From Turicibacter sanguinis (lineage in GTDB: Bacteria; Bacillota_I; Bacilli_A; MOL361; Turicibacteraceae), in NCBI RefSeq assembly GCF_013046825.1, contig NZ_CP053187.1, positions 618,501-682,500 on the forward strand: a DNA stretch of 64,000 nucleotides, written 5' to 3'. Within the stretch, counting starts at the first letter, position 1; each line of letters opens with the position of its first letter. Both the position numbers and the translations under genes were made by a program. Of the stretch, positions 26,866-36,350 are shown piece after piece. Under the pieces are notes generated by a model that was not told the origin of the DNA, searched no databases, and saw only the letters and a list, made by a program, of their open reading frames with translations.

Positions 26866-28857
26866 GTGAAAAAGTTATCCACATTTTTTAAGACCAAATA
26901 TTTAGTTGTAACAATGATTATGGGAATTGAGTTAGTGGCAATCCTGGGACTAACCGTTTATCAATATTTTAAATATCTCCCTGCCCCAGACATTAACGTC
27001 AATACAACCATTACTTTTTATGATTCAGATGGAGAAGTCTTTTTAGAAAAAACATACCCTAAAAATCAAAACTGGGTTACACTCGATGAAATTTCTCCTT
27101 ACGTGATTGATGGATTTATTGCGACCGAAGACCGTAATTTTTATAATCATATGGGATTTGATCCAATTCGCATTGCAAAAGCCGTTTTAGTTAACATAAC
27201 GACTGGAAGCAAATCTCAAGGTGCATCAACGATTACCCAACAGTATGCTCGTAATTTATTCTCGGACTTTGATAAAACATGGGAAAGAAAAATTAAAGAG
27301 GCATTTTATGCATTGAAGCTTGAAATTGCCTATGATAAGGAGACCATTTTAGAAGGTTATTTAAATACAATTAACTTCGGTCATGGTAACTATGGAATTG
27401 AAGATGCAGCCTTATTCTACTTTGACAAACATGCGAGTGAACTCACACTCGAAGAAGCATCTGTTTTAGTTGGGATTCCAAAAGGTCCTAGCTACTACTC
27501 TCCACTCATCAACTACGAAAATGCCATGTCAAGAAAACAAATCGTGCTAAAATCAATGCTCGTTGAAGACTATATTACACAAGAAGAATACGATCTTGCG
27601 CTTAACACAGAGGCAACCATTATTGGGGAACATCCAGAAGCACTTGAATATGATGCCCCATATTATGTCGATGCTGTTTTAAGTGAAGTGGATAAACTGC
27701 TAGATGGACAAATGATGTCCTATCGTCATTTAAATATTTGCACGACGCTTGATCGCGAGATTCAAACTTATGTCAACGATGCTATTGAAGACACGATTAA
27801 ACAAGAGGGAGTTCAAACAGCCGTCATCGTTATGGACCCTCAAACTGGATATGTGAAAGCTCTCAGTGGTGGAACCAATTACGAAACCTCTCAATTTAAT
27901 CGAGCGTTATATAGTCGACGTCAAATCGGTTCTATGATGAAGCCATTTCTCTATTACGCCGCCCTTGAGTATGGATTCACCCCTTCAACCACCTTTATGA
28001 ATGAACCTACATCTTTCACTTATAATGATGGAGCAAACACTTATACACCTGGAAACTACTCAGGTGCCTATGCTTACGACGAAATTTCAATGGCTAATGC
28101 CATTGCTGTATCTGACAATATCTTTGCAGTTAAAACGCACATGTTTTTAGGAATGGATGTCCTGTCTGAAACCGTGAAACGCTTTGGAATCGAAGAAGAA
28201 ATTCCACAGATTCCATCCGCTATTCTTGGAGTTAGTTCAATAAATATTATGGAAATGGCCGAGGCCTATAGTATCTTTGCTAATAACGGACAAAGTGTTG
28301 AACGAAAATTTGTAACTGAAATTACAGATGGACGTGGCTTCTATGTGTATAAAGATCAAGCCTCTCAAGGTGAACAAGTTTTAGATCAAACCAAAACGTA
28401 TATCATGAATGAAATGATGACTGGAATGTTTGATATTAATCAAAACAATCATCTATCTGTAACAGGACTATCTATTATCCCAGAACTTACCCACCGATAT
28501 GCTGGTAAAAGTGGAACAACAAACACCGATTCTTGGATGATTGGATATACTCCTGAACTTGTGACAACCGTTTGGACTGGATACGATGAAGGTCAGACAC
28601 TCGATGGTGTTGAAGTCAATCGATATGCCAAAAATATTTGGGCATCTGTCATGGAAAACTCATTAAAAGAAAGTGGATCGACTTGGTTTGAAACACCTAA
28701 AAACGTTGTTCCAGTTTCAATCGAACCCGTATCTGGGTACCTTGCAGCAGATGACTGCGATAAAAAAGTAACGCTTTATTATGAAAAAGGAAATATCCCA
28801 ACAACGACATGTTCAGCTCATGAAAAAGAAACAACTATTGTGGATAACGCAAACTAA
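26866..28857 (+). CDS. Class A penicillin-binding protein (PBP1A-like)
   Basis: A 663-residue bifunctional cell-wall polymerase with one N-terminal membrane helix (about 13-34). The transglycosylase domain has ATEDRNFYNHMG (Glu 88) and QGASTITQQYARN near 118. The transpeptidase domain has the active serine in SMMK (356-359), SDN at 416 and KSG at 548. It ends with a short cysteine-containing tail rather than a long disordered one. Start is GTG 26866 with GAGGTG about 8 bases upstream; an overlapping ATG at 26864 is followed at once by TGA. It is divergent from the pilus operon and is one of few plus-strand genes. Confidence 0.95.
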   Translation: MKKLSTFFKTKYLVVTMIMGIELVAILGLTVYQYFKYLPAPDINVNTTITFYDSDGEVFLEKTYPKNQNWVTLDEISPYVIDGFIATEDRNFYNHMGFDPIRIAKAVLVNITTGSKSQGASTITQQYARNLFSDFDKTWERKIKEAFYALKLEIAYDKETILEGYLNTINFGHGNYGIEDAALFYFDKHASELTLEEASVLVGIPKGPSYYSPLINYENAMSRKQIVLKSMLVEDYITQEEYDLALNTEATIIGEHPEALEYDAPYYVDAVLSEVDKLLDGQMMSYRHLNICTTLDREIQTYVNDAIEDTIKQEGVQTAVIVMDPQTGYVKALSGGTNYETSQFNRALYSRRQIGSMMKPFLYYAALEYGFTPSTTFMNEPTSFTYNDGANTYTPGNYSGAYAYDEISMANAIAVSDNIFAVKTHMFLGMDVLSETVKRFGIEEEIPQIPSAILGVSSINIMEMAEAYSIFANNGQSVERKFVTEITDGRGFYVYKDQASQGEQVLDQTKTYIMNEMMTGMFDINQNNHLSVTGLSIIPELTHRYAGKSGTTNTDSWMIGYTPELVTTVWTGYDEGQTLDGVEVNRYAKNIWASVMENSLKESGSTWFETPKNVVPVSIEPVSGYLAADDCDKKVTLYYEKGNIPTTTCSAHEKETTIVDNAN

Positions 28858-28860
28858 AAA

Positions 28861-28898
28861 AGAAGATGTAAAAGTAGCTTTCTACTCTTACATCTTCT
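28861..28898. terminator. Bidirectional terminator
   Basis: AGAAGATGTAA (28861-28871) pairs with TTACATCTTCT (28888-28898), with an inner AGTAG/CTACT helix and T or A runs on both sides. It serves the PBP gene and the convergent small gene at 28901. Confidence 0.85.
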
Positions 28899-28900
28899 TT

Positions 28901-29218
28901 TTATCTTTTGTTTTCTAAATATTCTTTTAAAATATAAGGCATTTTTGCTTCAAGTACTTTAAACTCTGTCTTTAAATCCACTTTAATATTATCCACATCT
29001 TTTGAAATATTATTGATTTCCTCTTTTAAGCGTTGATTCTCTTCTCTAACAACCGCCCTAATCAAATCAATAATATTCTCTTCCTCTACCTTTTTCGCTT
29101 CACGTTCCATATCAGCAATAATTAAATTACAAATATAATTAGATTGATTCTTCTTTGACTGTAGATAAGGAATAACTGTAGGTTCGTAATGTTCGTTAAT
29201 ATTAAACGTTTTAAGCAT
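28901..29218 (-). CDS. Small protein of unknown function with coiled coil
   Basis: A 105-residue protein. The first half, with SNYICNLIIADMERE, faintly resembles the ribbon-helix-helix-plus-tail layout of small DNA-associated proteins; the second half (about 40-95) is a charged heptad-rich coiled coil. No signal or membrane segment is present. It stands alone between a shared terminator and a 400-base non-coding stretch. I do not recognise the family, and no function is claimed. Confidence 0.6.
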   Translation of the reverse strand: MLKTFNINEHYEPTVIPYLQSKKNQSNYICNLIIADMEREAKKVEEENIIDLIRAVVREENQRLKEEINNISKDVDNIKVDLKTEFKVLEAKMPYILKEYLENKR

Positions 29219-29621
29219 GCTCTCAGATCCCTTCTTATCAATTAAATGGTTAACTTAAAACGACTTTTACATAAAAAATAGTCCATTCACAAACTCGATT
29301 AATACCATTGTTACTTGAATAATTTAACCTTTACTAAATCATATGCGACACGTTGCAAATCTAGACATTTTTTAAGTAATTTTTATTAACTTTCTTTATC
29401 CTTCCTCCCCATCAAGCCTTCATTACCTATATCAAAACAAAAACATTTCTTATCTATTTCAAGTCACAATTAATAGCTAACAAAAACATTTATAATCTAT
29501 TCACCTGTTCATCTCAAGTAATGCCTAAATATTTTAAACTAATTCAGCATATACTAACTTTAGCTATAAAAAACTGATCTGGACTTCTATATTCAACTTA
29601 TTTAACGTCAGGAGGATTCCC
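29219..29621. other. Non-coding, AT-rich stretch
   Basis: About 400 AT-rich bases between two divergent small genes. They should hold both promoters. I see no convincing hairpin, RNA gene or reading frame. Confidence 0.5.
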
Positions 29622-29846
29622 ATGAAAGACAAAAATTTAATAGAAAAAATACAATTTGAAGCTGGTCAAATAACCGAAGGAATCATTTTAGGAACAGGAA
29701 AAGTTGTCACAGCTATCGAAGATGCTGCCGTCGATCTAACAGAAGATATTCTTGATACTGTCAAAGAAAACAATGAAGATTTAGCCGATGATATCGATGA
29801 ATTAGAAGAAAAAATAGAAAAAAATCGTATCTCTAGTAAAGAATAA
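29622..29846 (+). CDS. Small acidic helical protein of unknown function
   Basis: A 74-residue protein with a strong CAGGAGG 8 bases before its ATG, so it is very likely expressed. The middle has a small apolar stretch (GIILGTGKVVTAIEDAAVDL) and the last 40 residues are strongly acidic and helical. There is no signal peptide or cysteine. The layout resembles small stress or general-shock type proteins of Bacillota, but no family is recognised. Confidence 0.65.
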   Translation: MKDKNLIEKIQFEAGQITEGIILGTGKVVTAIEDAAVDLTEDILDTVKENNEDLADDIDELEEKIEKNRISSKE

Positions 29847-29879
29847 AAAAAGTCCAATCGATTGATTGGACTTTTTTTA
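29844..29879. terminator. Bidirectional terminator between the small gene and htrA
   Basis: AGTCCAATC (29851-29859) and GATTGGACT (29864-29872) form a perfect 9-bp stem with a loop of 4, flanked by seven A and seven T residues, so it works in both directions. Confidence 0.88.
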
Positions 29880-31025
29880 TTAGCTAATTTCAACATCAGC
29901 TGGTTGAATCGTTGTTTTTAAATCTAATGTTTGTTGTTCACGAACAACCGTTAATGTGATTTCATCACCTTCACGGAAATCATATAATTTTTTTCTAAAT
30001 GCCATTGCGTCATCAACTGAATCACCATTAATCGCTGTTACCACATCACCAGCTTTAATTCCCATTTGTTCAGCAACACCACCATCAAATACTTCATAAA
30101 TGAAAACACCTGTTTTTTGATCAGTTGAAATATTTAAAATCTCTTTTAAACGATCTGGAATCATACTCATATCTTGAATATAAACACCAAGTTGTGGACG
30201 GCGAACTTCACCGTAAATTTCTAAATCATTAATAATTGGAAGTGCAACATACGTTGGAATCGAGAAAGACATCCCCTCAACCGAACTTGTTGCAATCTTC
30301 ATTGAGTTAATCCCAACTATTTTACCATCTAAATTGATTAAAGCTCCACCACTGTTACCAGGGTTAATCGCCGTATCTGTTTGTAAAACAGTCATTTCCC
30401 AATCATCATATCCGTCGCTATTTAAATCAACAGAAACCGTACGATCCTTACCAGAAACAATTCCTGATGTTGCAGAACCTGCAAAGTTTAATCCTAAAGG
30501 ATTCCCAATTACAATGACCGTTTGCCCTACTTGTAAATCTTCAGTACTACCAAACTCAGCTACTGCATCAACTGTCACATCAGAAACTTTTAATACTGCT
30601 AAATCTGTATAAATATCGCTACCTAATAACTCGGCTTCAGAACGATTACCATTCGAGAACACAACCTCAAAATAATCACCGCTATCTACAACGTGTTGAT
30701 TCGTTACAATATAAGCCGTATCTCCTTCAGCTTTATAAATAATTCCTGATCCCTCACCTTGTGTACGGTTATTTGCAAAATTAACCACACCAACAATAGC
30801 AGGCGATACTTTTTGAATTGCTTCAATGCGTTGAGATTCTTGAGTTACTACTTCACGTTCTACAACTTCTTGAATAATATTTTGATTATTATTATCCGTT
30901 GTTTGAGTCGTTCCTGTATTTCCCCCAACGCTCGCTTTATCATAATAGAAGTTCGCAATAAAGAAAACACTCCACGCCGTTACTAAAACAACTAAAGATG
31001 TGTATAAAACCTTATTCATTTTCAT
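29880..31025 (-). CDS. htrA: HtrA/DegP-type membrane-anchored serine protease
   Basis: A 381-residue surface quality-control protease: N-terminal membrane anchor (about 7-27), linker rich in Thr, Asn and Gln, a trypsin-like domain with His 111 (TNQHVV), Asp 141 (TDLAVL) and Ser 225 (NPGNSGGAL), then one PDZ domain (about 275-375). An unusual insertion DLNSDGYDD near residue 200 looks like a calcium-binding loop in the place where relatives have a short beta turn. I start it at ATG 31025 behind AAAGGTGG; the GTG at 31037 lies inside that ribosome binding site. It degrades or refolds misfolded exported proteins and sits 24 bases after tatD. Confidence 0.92.
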   Translation of the reverse strand: MKMNKVLYTSLVVLVTAWSVFFIANFYYDKASVGGNTGTTQTTDNNNQNIIQEVVEREVVTQESQRIEAIQKVSPAIVGVVNFANNRTQGEGSGIIYKAEGDTAYIVTNQHVVDSGDYFEVVFSNGNRSEAELLGSDIYTDLAVLKVSDVTVDAVAEFGSTEDLQVGQTVIVIGNPLGLNFAGSATSGIVSGKDRTVSVDLNSDGYDDWEMTVLQTDTAINPGNSGGALINLDGKIVGINSMKIATSSVEGMSFSIPTYVALPIINDLEIYGEVRRPQLGVYIQDMSMIPDRLKEILNISTDQKTGVFIYEVFDGGVAEQMGIKAGDVVTAINGDSVDDAMAFRKKLYDFREGDEITLTVVREQQTLDLKTTIQPADVEIS

Positions 31026-31048
31026 TCTACCATCCACCTTTCAATAAA

Positions 31049-31816
31049 TTATCCGATTTTAAATAAAGCACAGGCATTTGCCATCGTCTGCTGACAAACT
31101 TCTTCATAAGGCACTTCTTTAACTTCAGCGATCTTTTTAGCCACCAATGAAACATAAAAAGGTTCATTCCGCTGCCCACGATGTGGATGAGGTGTTAAAT
31201 AAGGCGCATCCGTTTCAATCAATAAATGTTCAAGTGGAATTTCACGAGCAACCGACTGTGGCTTTTTCCCATTTGTAAAGGTCACAGGTCCTGCTAATGA
31301 AATTTTAAAATTCAACTTAATGAACTCACGTGCTGTTTCAACACTTCCACTATAACAATGCATCACACCACCTACTGACGCAGCATCATACTGTTTCAAA
31401 ATCTCAAGCGTATCTGCAATCGATTCTCGCGTATGAATCACAAGTGGCTTGTTCACTGACTGTGCTAAATGAATCTGGCGAATTAACACTTCCTTTTGAA
31501 CATCATGTGGAGACGTCTCCCAATAATAATCAAGACCACATTCTCCAATCGCTACCACACGAGGATGCATCGCCTGTTTGGATAACTCCTCAAATAACTC
31601 ATCCGTTAAATAAATTGCATCAACCGGATGCCACCCAACAGCTGCGTAAATAAAATCGAATTCTTCGGCTAACTCAATGGCTTTTTTGTTCGTTCTCGCA
31701 TCAAACCCCACGACTAACATCTTTGAGACACCTTCGTCTTTGGCACGTTCGATTACTTCCATTAAATCTTCTTCAAACTTCTTATCATTTAAATGTACAT
31801 GTGTATCAAAAAGCAC
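31049..31816 (-). CDS. tatD: TatD family metal-dependent DNase
   Basis: A 255-residue TIM-barrel hydrolase with metal ligands in THVHL near residue 5, GECGLDYYW near 93, HTRES near 130, HCYSG near 155 and ETDAPYL near 205. It is a 3'-5' DNase used in DNA repair and quality control. The GTG start at 31816 has AGGTGA upstream and gives the normal family length; the in-frame GTG at 31846 has no ribosome binding site. In Bacillus the gene follows metG; here the opp operon lies between them. Confidence 0.92.
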   Translation of the reverse strand: MLFDTHVHLNDKKFEEDLMEVIERAKDEGVSKMLVVGFDARTNKKAIELAEEFDFIYAAVGWHPVDAIYLTDELFEELSKQAMHPRVVAIGECGLDYYWETSPHDVQKEVLIRQIHLAQSVNKPLVIHTRESIADTLEILKQYDAASVGGVMHCYSGSVETAREFIKLNFKISLAGPVTFTNGKKPQSVAREIPLEHLLIETDAPYLTPHPHRGQRNEPFYVSLVAKKIAEVKEVPYEEVCQQTMANACALFKIG

Positions 31817-31846
31817 ATTATCACCTATCTTTAACCTCAAAATCAC

Positions 31847-32205
31847 TCTTCATAGTTTCCTCATTACACACCCTTATCATACATGAATTTTCAGGGGATT
31901 TTATGATATTTATTTATAAAATATGTAAAATTTAGAGTGTCGTTTTCATTATATCAAAATCAGGTTAAATTTAGGTTAAATTTCCAATAAAAATATTAGG
32001 TTTTTCCTTTGAGCTATACCTCTATTAAACACAATCTTGCTTAAAATAATATTAAATCTCTATCTTATTTTGAAAAAATAAAGTCATAAATTTTCAAATA
32101 ATGAAAAATAAAATAACAATCTGACCGTTTTCATCGTGTATTTCTTGAAAACTGACAAATATCAGCCTAAAATAGGATCAATTTCTCGAAGTTTGTAAAC
32201 TCCAA
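31847..32205. other. AT-rich gap upstream of tatD
   Basis: About 360 AT-rich bases. A short direct repeat (AGGTTAAATTT twice, near 31971-31991) is the only pattern I see. It must hold the tatD-htrA promoter, which I cannot place with confidence. Confidence 0.45.
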
Positions 32206-32239
32206 TAAAAAAATTCCAATCAGATAAACTGATTGGAAT
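32206..32239 (-). terminator. Terminator of the opp operon
   Basis: An 11-bp perfect stem (arms 32213-32223 and 32229-32239, loop of 5) is followed on the minus strand by seven T residues, directly after oppF. Confidence 0.9.
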
Positions 32240-32244
32240 CATAG

Positions 32245-33159
32245 TCAATCTTCAATCCATTGGGCTAACTCTTCAGACGTTGCTAACACCGAATGCGTTT
32301 CACTAATTTGATGTTTTACCCCTTTTGAATAATCCACAGTATCTGAATCATATATCAAAATCTCTCGTGTCTTTTCATAAATCGGATCAGGATTTGGAAT
32401 TGCTGATAATAATGATTTCGTATACGGATGAATTGGATTATTAAAAATATCTTCTCGTGTTCCAACCTCAACTAAATAACCTAAATGCATAACTCCTATT
32501 CGATTTGAAATATATTTGACCATCGATAAATCATGCGCAATAAACAAATAAGCAATCCCAGTCTCCTTCTGAATCTTTTTCATCAAATTAACCACTTGTG
32601 CCTGAATTGAAACATCAAGAGCACTAATTGCTTCATCTGCAATAATCAGCTTTGGCTCCATAATTAAGGCCCTTGCAATTCCAATACGCTGACGTTGACC
32701 ACCAGAAAATTGATGGGGATAACGATAGGCATGATCACGGCTGAGTCCAACCTTATCAAGCATCTTAAATACCAGTTCATTGCGCTCTTCTTTTGACTGA
32801 TATAAATGATGCACATCAATTCCTTGAGCAATCAAATCAAGTACCTTTTTACGTGGATTAAGAGACGCCATCGGATCTTGAAAAATCATTTGCATATTCG
32901 TTCTTAAATGCTTCTCATCCGCTTTGCTTAACTTTCCTGAGATATCCACACCATCAAAAACAATTTTTCCTGAAGTTGGTTCATATAAACGAATAATCGA
33001 GCGTCCCGTCGTTGATTTCCCGCTTCCACTTTCGCCAACCAAACCAAACGTTTCCCCAGGATAAATCTCAAAGTTAAGCCCATTCACAGCCTTTACTGTA
33101 TAATGCTTATTAATTTTAAAATGTTGCGATAAATTCTCTACTTTTAATAAAGGTTCCAT
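32245..33159 (-). CDS. oppF: Oligopeptide ABC transporter ATP-binding protein OppF
   Basis: A 304-residue ATPase: Walker A GESGSGKST near 43, signature FSGGQRQRIGIARAL near 155, Walker B LIIADEAISALD near 175, H-switch near 210 and the C-terminal oligopeptide-type extension (NPIHPYTKSLLSAIPNPDP). It powers peptide uptake with OppD. Its ATG overlaps the oppD stop by one base, so the two are translated together. The substrate could be peptides or dipeptides; gene order oppABCDF favours oligopeptides. Confidence 0.93.
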   Translation of the reverse strand: MEPLLKVENLSQHFKINKHYTVKAVNGLNFEIYPGETFGLVGESGSGKSTTGRSIIRLYEPTSGKIVFDGVDISGKLSKADEKHLRTNMQMIFQDPMASLNPRKKVLDLIAQGIDVHHLYQSKEERNELVFKMLDKVGLSRDHAYRYPHQFSGGQRQRIGIARALIMEPKLIIADEAISALDVSIQAQVVNLMKKIQKETGIAYLFIAHDLSMVKYISNRIGVMHLGYLVEVGTREDIFNNPIHPYTKSLLSAIPNPDPIYEKTREILIYDSDTVDYSKGVKHQISETHSVLATSEELAQWIED

Positions 33160-34229
33160 TACTGACCACCTCGCTTCATCTTCTCAATCCGACGTTTTAA
33201 CGCTTCGGGCATCTCAACGTGCGGTGCTCGCTCATCCATTAACCAAGAAGCTACACGATGCTTTCCTCCTACATTATACATAGGCGGCTCTAATCGATAG
33301 TCGATATGTAAAGCTACCGCGTTTCTTGGCGCAAACGCATCACCCTCAACTTGATTCAATAAATTTGGTGGAGAACCTGGAATTGTGTATAAGTACTCAT
33401 CATCCGATTCTAAATCTGGAATCGATGACAACAATCCCCAGGTATAAGGATGTCTTGGATCATAAAAAATCTCTTCAACTGATCCCTTTTCAATAATCTT
33501 ACCGGCATACATCACCGCAACATAATCAGCGATATTAGCCACCACCCCTAAATCATGGGTAATAAAAATAATCGCAACATTCGTTTTTTCCTGAATCTCT
33601 TTTAATAACTTCAAAATCTTGGCCTGAATCGTAACATCAAGCGCCGTTGTCGGTTCATCACAAATTAACAACTCCGGTTCACAAGCTAATGCAATTGCAA
33701 TCACGACCCGTTGACGCATTCCACCAGATAACTGATGTGGATACTGTTTATAACGTTTTTCAGGATCCGTAATACCCACTATTTCTAACAATTCAATGGC
33801 TTTCTTACGAGCTTCATCCTTTGAAATCTTATAATGTTCTCGCATTCCTTCAATAATCTGATGCCCAATCGTCATAGTTGGATCTAAAGAAGTCATTGGA
33901 TCTTGAAATACCATCGCAATTCGCTTTCCTCTAATATGCTTTTGCATCTGTTTACTTGTAAGTTGTGTCAAATCACGCGTCACCACTTCACCATCTCGGT
34001 CGTACGAAAAAAGAATGCTTCCCTTCTCAACCTGACCGTTCTCACTCAAAATTCCTAAAATAGCTTTCGTCGTAACTGATTTCCCACTTCCACTTTCTCC
34101 TACAATCGCTAACGTCTCCCCCTGATATAAATCAAGGCGAACCCCACGTATAGCACTTACCTTACCAGCTGTCGTTCCAAACGAAATCTCTAAATCACGA
34201 ATCGATAACACTCGTCGTCTTTCACTCAT
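33159..34229 (-). CDS. oppD: Oligopeptide ABC transporter ATP-binding protein OppD
   Basis: A 356-residue ATPase with Walker A GESGSGKSV near 40, signature LSGGMRQRVVIAIAL near 165, Walker B LLICDEPTTALD near 185 and the C-terminal extension typical of OppD (DPRHPYTWGLLSSIPDL). The C-terminal tail lacks the usual cysteine cluster for an iron-sulphur centre. I start it at ATG 34229 with GGGGGGGTGG upstream; the GTG two codons earlier overlaps that site. It pairs with OppF as a heterodimer. Confidence 0.93.
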   Translation of the reverse strand: MSERRRVLSIRDLEISFGTTAGKVSAIRGVRLDLYQGETLAIVGESGSGKSVTTKAILGILSENGQVEKGSILFSYDRDGEVVTRDLTQLTSKQMQKHIRGKRIAMVFQDPMTSLDPTMTIGHQIIEGMREHYKISKDEARKKAIELLEIVGITDPEKRYKQYPHQLSGGMRQRVVIAIALACEPELLICDEPTTALDVTIQAKILKLLKEIQEKTNVAIIFITHDLGVVANIADYVAVMYAGKIIEKGSVEEIFYDPRHPYTWGLLSSIPDLESDDEYLYTIPGSPPNLLNQVEGDAFAPRNAVALHIDYRLEPPMYNVGGKHRVASWLMDERAPHVEMPEALKRRIEKMKRGGQ

Positions 34230-34241
34230 ATCCACCCCCCC

Positions 34242-35252
34242 TTACATATCTTTCATTTTTGGATCAAAGGCATCTCGAAGTCCATCTGCTAACATATTAA
34301 AACTTAACATTAAAATAGCTAAGACTACGACAGGAAACATCAACATATGTGGATAAGCAAGTAATGACTTAAATCCATCACTAATTAAAACTCCAAGTGA
34401 AGCCATTGGTGGTTGTAACCCAAGACCGATAAATGCTAAAAAAGACTCATAAAAAATAGCATTCGGAATCGAGAACATCGACATGATGATGACCTGTCCA
34501 AAAATATTAGGTAAAATATCCTGACGAATAATTCCAAACGTTTTTACCCCTAGTGTTCGAGAGGCAAGAATGTAGTCGAGTTCCTTAAGTTTTAAAACTT
34601 GAGATCTCACGACACGGCTCATGCCAATCCACCCTGTAATCAACAAAGCAATCGTAATCGACATAATCCCTGGTTTCATGATAATAACTAGTAAAGTAAC
34701 GATAACTAAGTTAGGAATCCCACTTAAAATTTCAATAAAACGTTGCATATAGATATCAGTTCGTCCCCCAACATATCCAGAAATCATTCCATAAGTCATC
34801 CCAAACACCATATCAATCAAAACAGCAAGCGCTGCAATATACAAAGAAACTCGCGTTCCAATCCAAACACGTGTCCAGATGTCACGTCCAAGCGTATCTG
34901 TTCCGAAAAAATAATAGACATTTTCAAGTCCACGTTGTTCATATACATTCACACCATTATGTGTTCCATCAAAAATTCCTAATTTTTCGAGGAATGGAAT
35001 ACGTGGTGGCAAGTTCACATGATCCATCATAACCGAATCATATGCATGAGATGAAAGCATAGGCGCAAAAATAGCCATAATAAGTAAAAATAAAATGAAG
35101 CAGGCTCCCACTACAGCCCCCTTATTCTTTCTAAATCGATGCAGTACATCTCTCCAAAACGACTGTCCTTCGTAAACAATGTCAGTCTTCATCGCCTCAT
35201 CTTGGAATACTAGTTCAAAATCATTTTGTAAAAAATCTTGATTATGATTCAT
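34242..35252 (-). CDS. oppC: Oligopeptide ABC transporter permease OppC
   Basis: A 336-residue permease with a cytoplasmic N-terminus, a first membrane helix near 40-60, a long outer loop and five more helices. The EAA loop ASRTLGVKTFGIIRQDILPN is present near residue 230. The start ATG 35252 follows AAGGTGG and overlaps the end of oppB by 11 bases; the longer frame to 35291 lies wholly inside oppB. Confidence 0.93.
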   Translation of the reverse strand: MNHNQDFLQNDFELVFQDEAMKTDIVYEGQSFWRDVLHRFRKNKGAVVGACFILFLLIMAIFAPMLSSHAYDSVMMDHVNLPPRIPFLEKLGIFDGTHNGVNVYEQRGLENVYYFFGTDTLGRDIWTRVWIGTRVSLYIAALAVLIDMVFGMTYGMISGYVGGRTDIYMQRFIEILSGIPNLVIVTLLVIIMKPGIMSITIALLITGWIGMSRVVRSQVLKLKELDYILASRTLGVKTFGIIRQDILPNIFGQVIIMSMFSIPNAIFYESFLAFIGLGLQPPMASLGVLISDGFKSLLAYPHMLMFPVVVLAILMLSFNMLADGLRDAFDPKMKDM

Positions 35253-36192
35253 GACTACCACCTTCTTTCGATAAACGGATTCTTGGATCAATTACTCCAT
35301 ATAAAATATCCACAACTAGCATCACACCAATAAATAAAATACTGTAAATGAAGGAAAGTGCAATGACGACATTGTAATCATTCACCTGAATCGCAGTCAC
35401 TAAAAGACTTCCCATTCCTGGAATCGCAAAAATCTTCTCAACCACGAGACTACCCGTCATTAAACTCACCATTAAAGGTGCCACGACTGTAATAACTGGA
35501 ATCAAAGCATTTCGAAGCCCATGTTTAAACACAAGATGCATCTTCTTAACACCTTTAGCTTCAACCAATAACATATAATCAGATTTCAAGACATCGACCA
35601 TTTCAGAACGTAAAAACCTCGCCACGTTCGCAATAACAAACATCGATAAGGCAATGGTCGGTAAAATACTTGAAATCATCGGTTTACTCATGTTGTAGGT
35701 GATTGGAAACATTTTTAATTTATATCCTAGATAAAAGCAAAGTCCAAGTGCAAACACATAAGACGGTACACTTACCCCAATAACTGAAATAACGGTTGCC
35801 GTTGAATCTATCCACGTATTTCGTTTAAGTGCCGCCACTAATCCAAGACATAACCCAATAATAGTTCCAAGCACAATCGCTTGAAGTCCAATTCGAATCG
35901 TAATCATCACACGCCCACTAATTAACGTACTCACTGGGACATCTTTTTGGATTGCATAAGAAACCCCAAAGTCTCCATCTAAAATGACTAATTTCAAATA
36001 ATTAAAAAATCGCGTAAAAATCGGCTGATCGAGCCCATATTTTGCATTTAGCAAAGCCAGTTGGCTCTCTGTTAGCTTCTCATCATTAAAAGGTGAGCCC
36101 GGCATCAATTCAAGCATTAAAAATAAAAATAGCAAAATCAAAAAAATGGTGACCACCGAAATCGCTAACCGCTTCAACACATATTTCCACAT
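35242..36192 (-). CDS. oppB: Oligopeptide ABC transporter permease OppB
   Basis: A 316-residue permease beginning MWKYVLKRL, the usual OppB start, with six membrane helices, the PGSPF loop near 30 and the EAA loop VEAKGVKKMHLVFKHGLRNA near 200. Two in-frame starts (GTG, ATG) lie just upstream, inside the ribosome binding site GGGGGTGATGGGG, so ATG 36192 is preferred. It forms the pore with OppC. A 149-base gap with a terminator separates it from oppA. Confidence 0.92.
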   Translation of the reverse strand: MWKYVLKRLAISVVTIFLILLFLFLMLELMPGSPFNDEKLTESQLALLNAKYGLDQPIFTRFFNYLKLVILDGDFGVSYAIQKDVPVSTLISGRVMITIRIGLQAIVLGTIIGLCLGLVAALKRNTWIDSTATVISVIGVSVPSYVFALGLCFYLGYKLKMFPITYNMSKPMISSILPTIALSMFVIANVARFLRSEMVDVLKSDYMLLVEAKGVKKMHLVFKHGLRNALIPVITVVAPLMVSLMTGSLVVEKIFAIPGMGSLLVTAIQVNDYNVVIALSFIYSILFIGVMLVVDILYGVIDPRIRLSKEGGSHES

Positions 36193-36308
36193 CCCCATCA
36201 CCCCCGTATAGATAGGTCCAGATAAGTTTTACACTGTAAAAACTTTAATTAGACTATAACCGCTCTTAATCATAAAAACTTCCGTACTAAGACCCCCTTC
36301 AAAATGGT

Positions 36309-36348
36309 AAAAAATATTACAGAGAGTTATCTCCCTGTAATATTTTTT
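36309..36348 (-). terminator. Hairpin between oppA and oppB
   Basis: A 14-bp stem (AAAAAATATTACAG with its complement ending in TTTTTT) lies right after the oppA stop. It probably terminates most transcripts, giving an excess of binding protein over permease, as is usual for opp operons. Confidence 0.85.
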
Positions 36349-36350
36349 GC

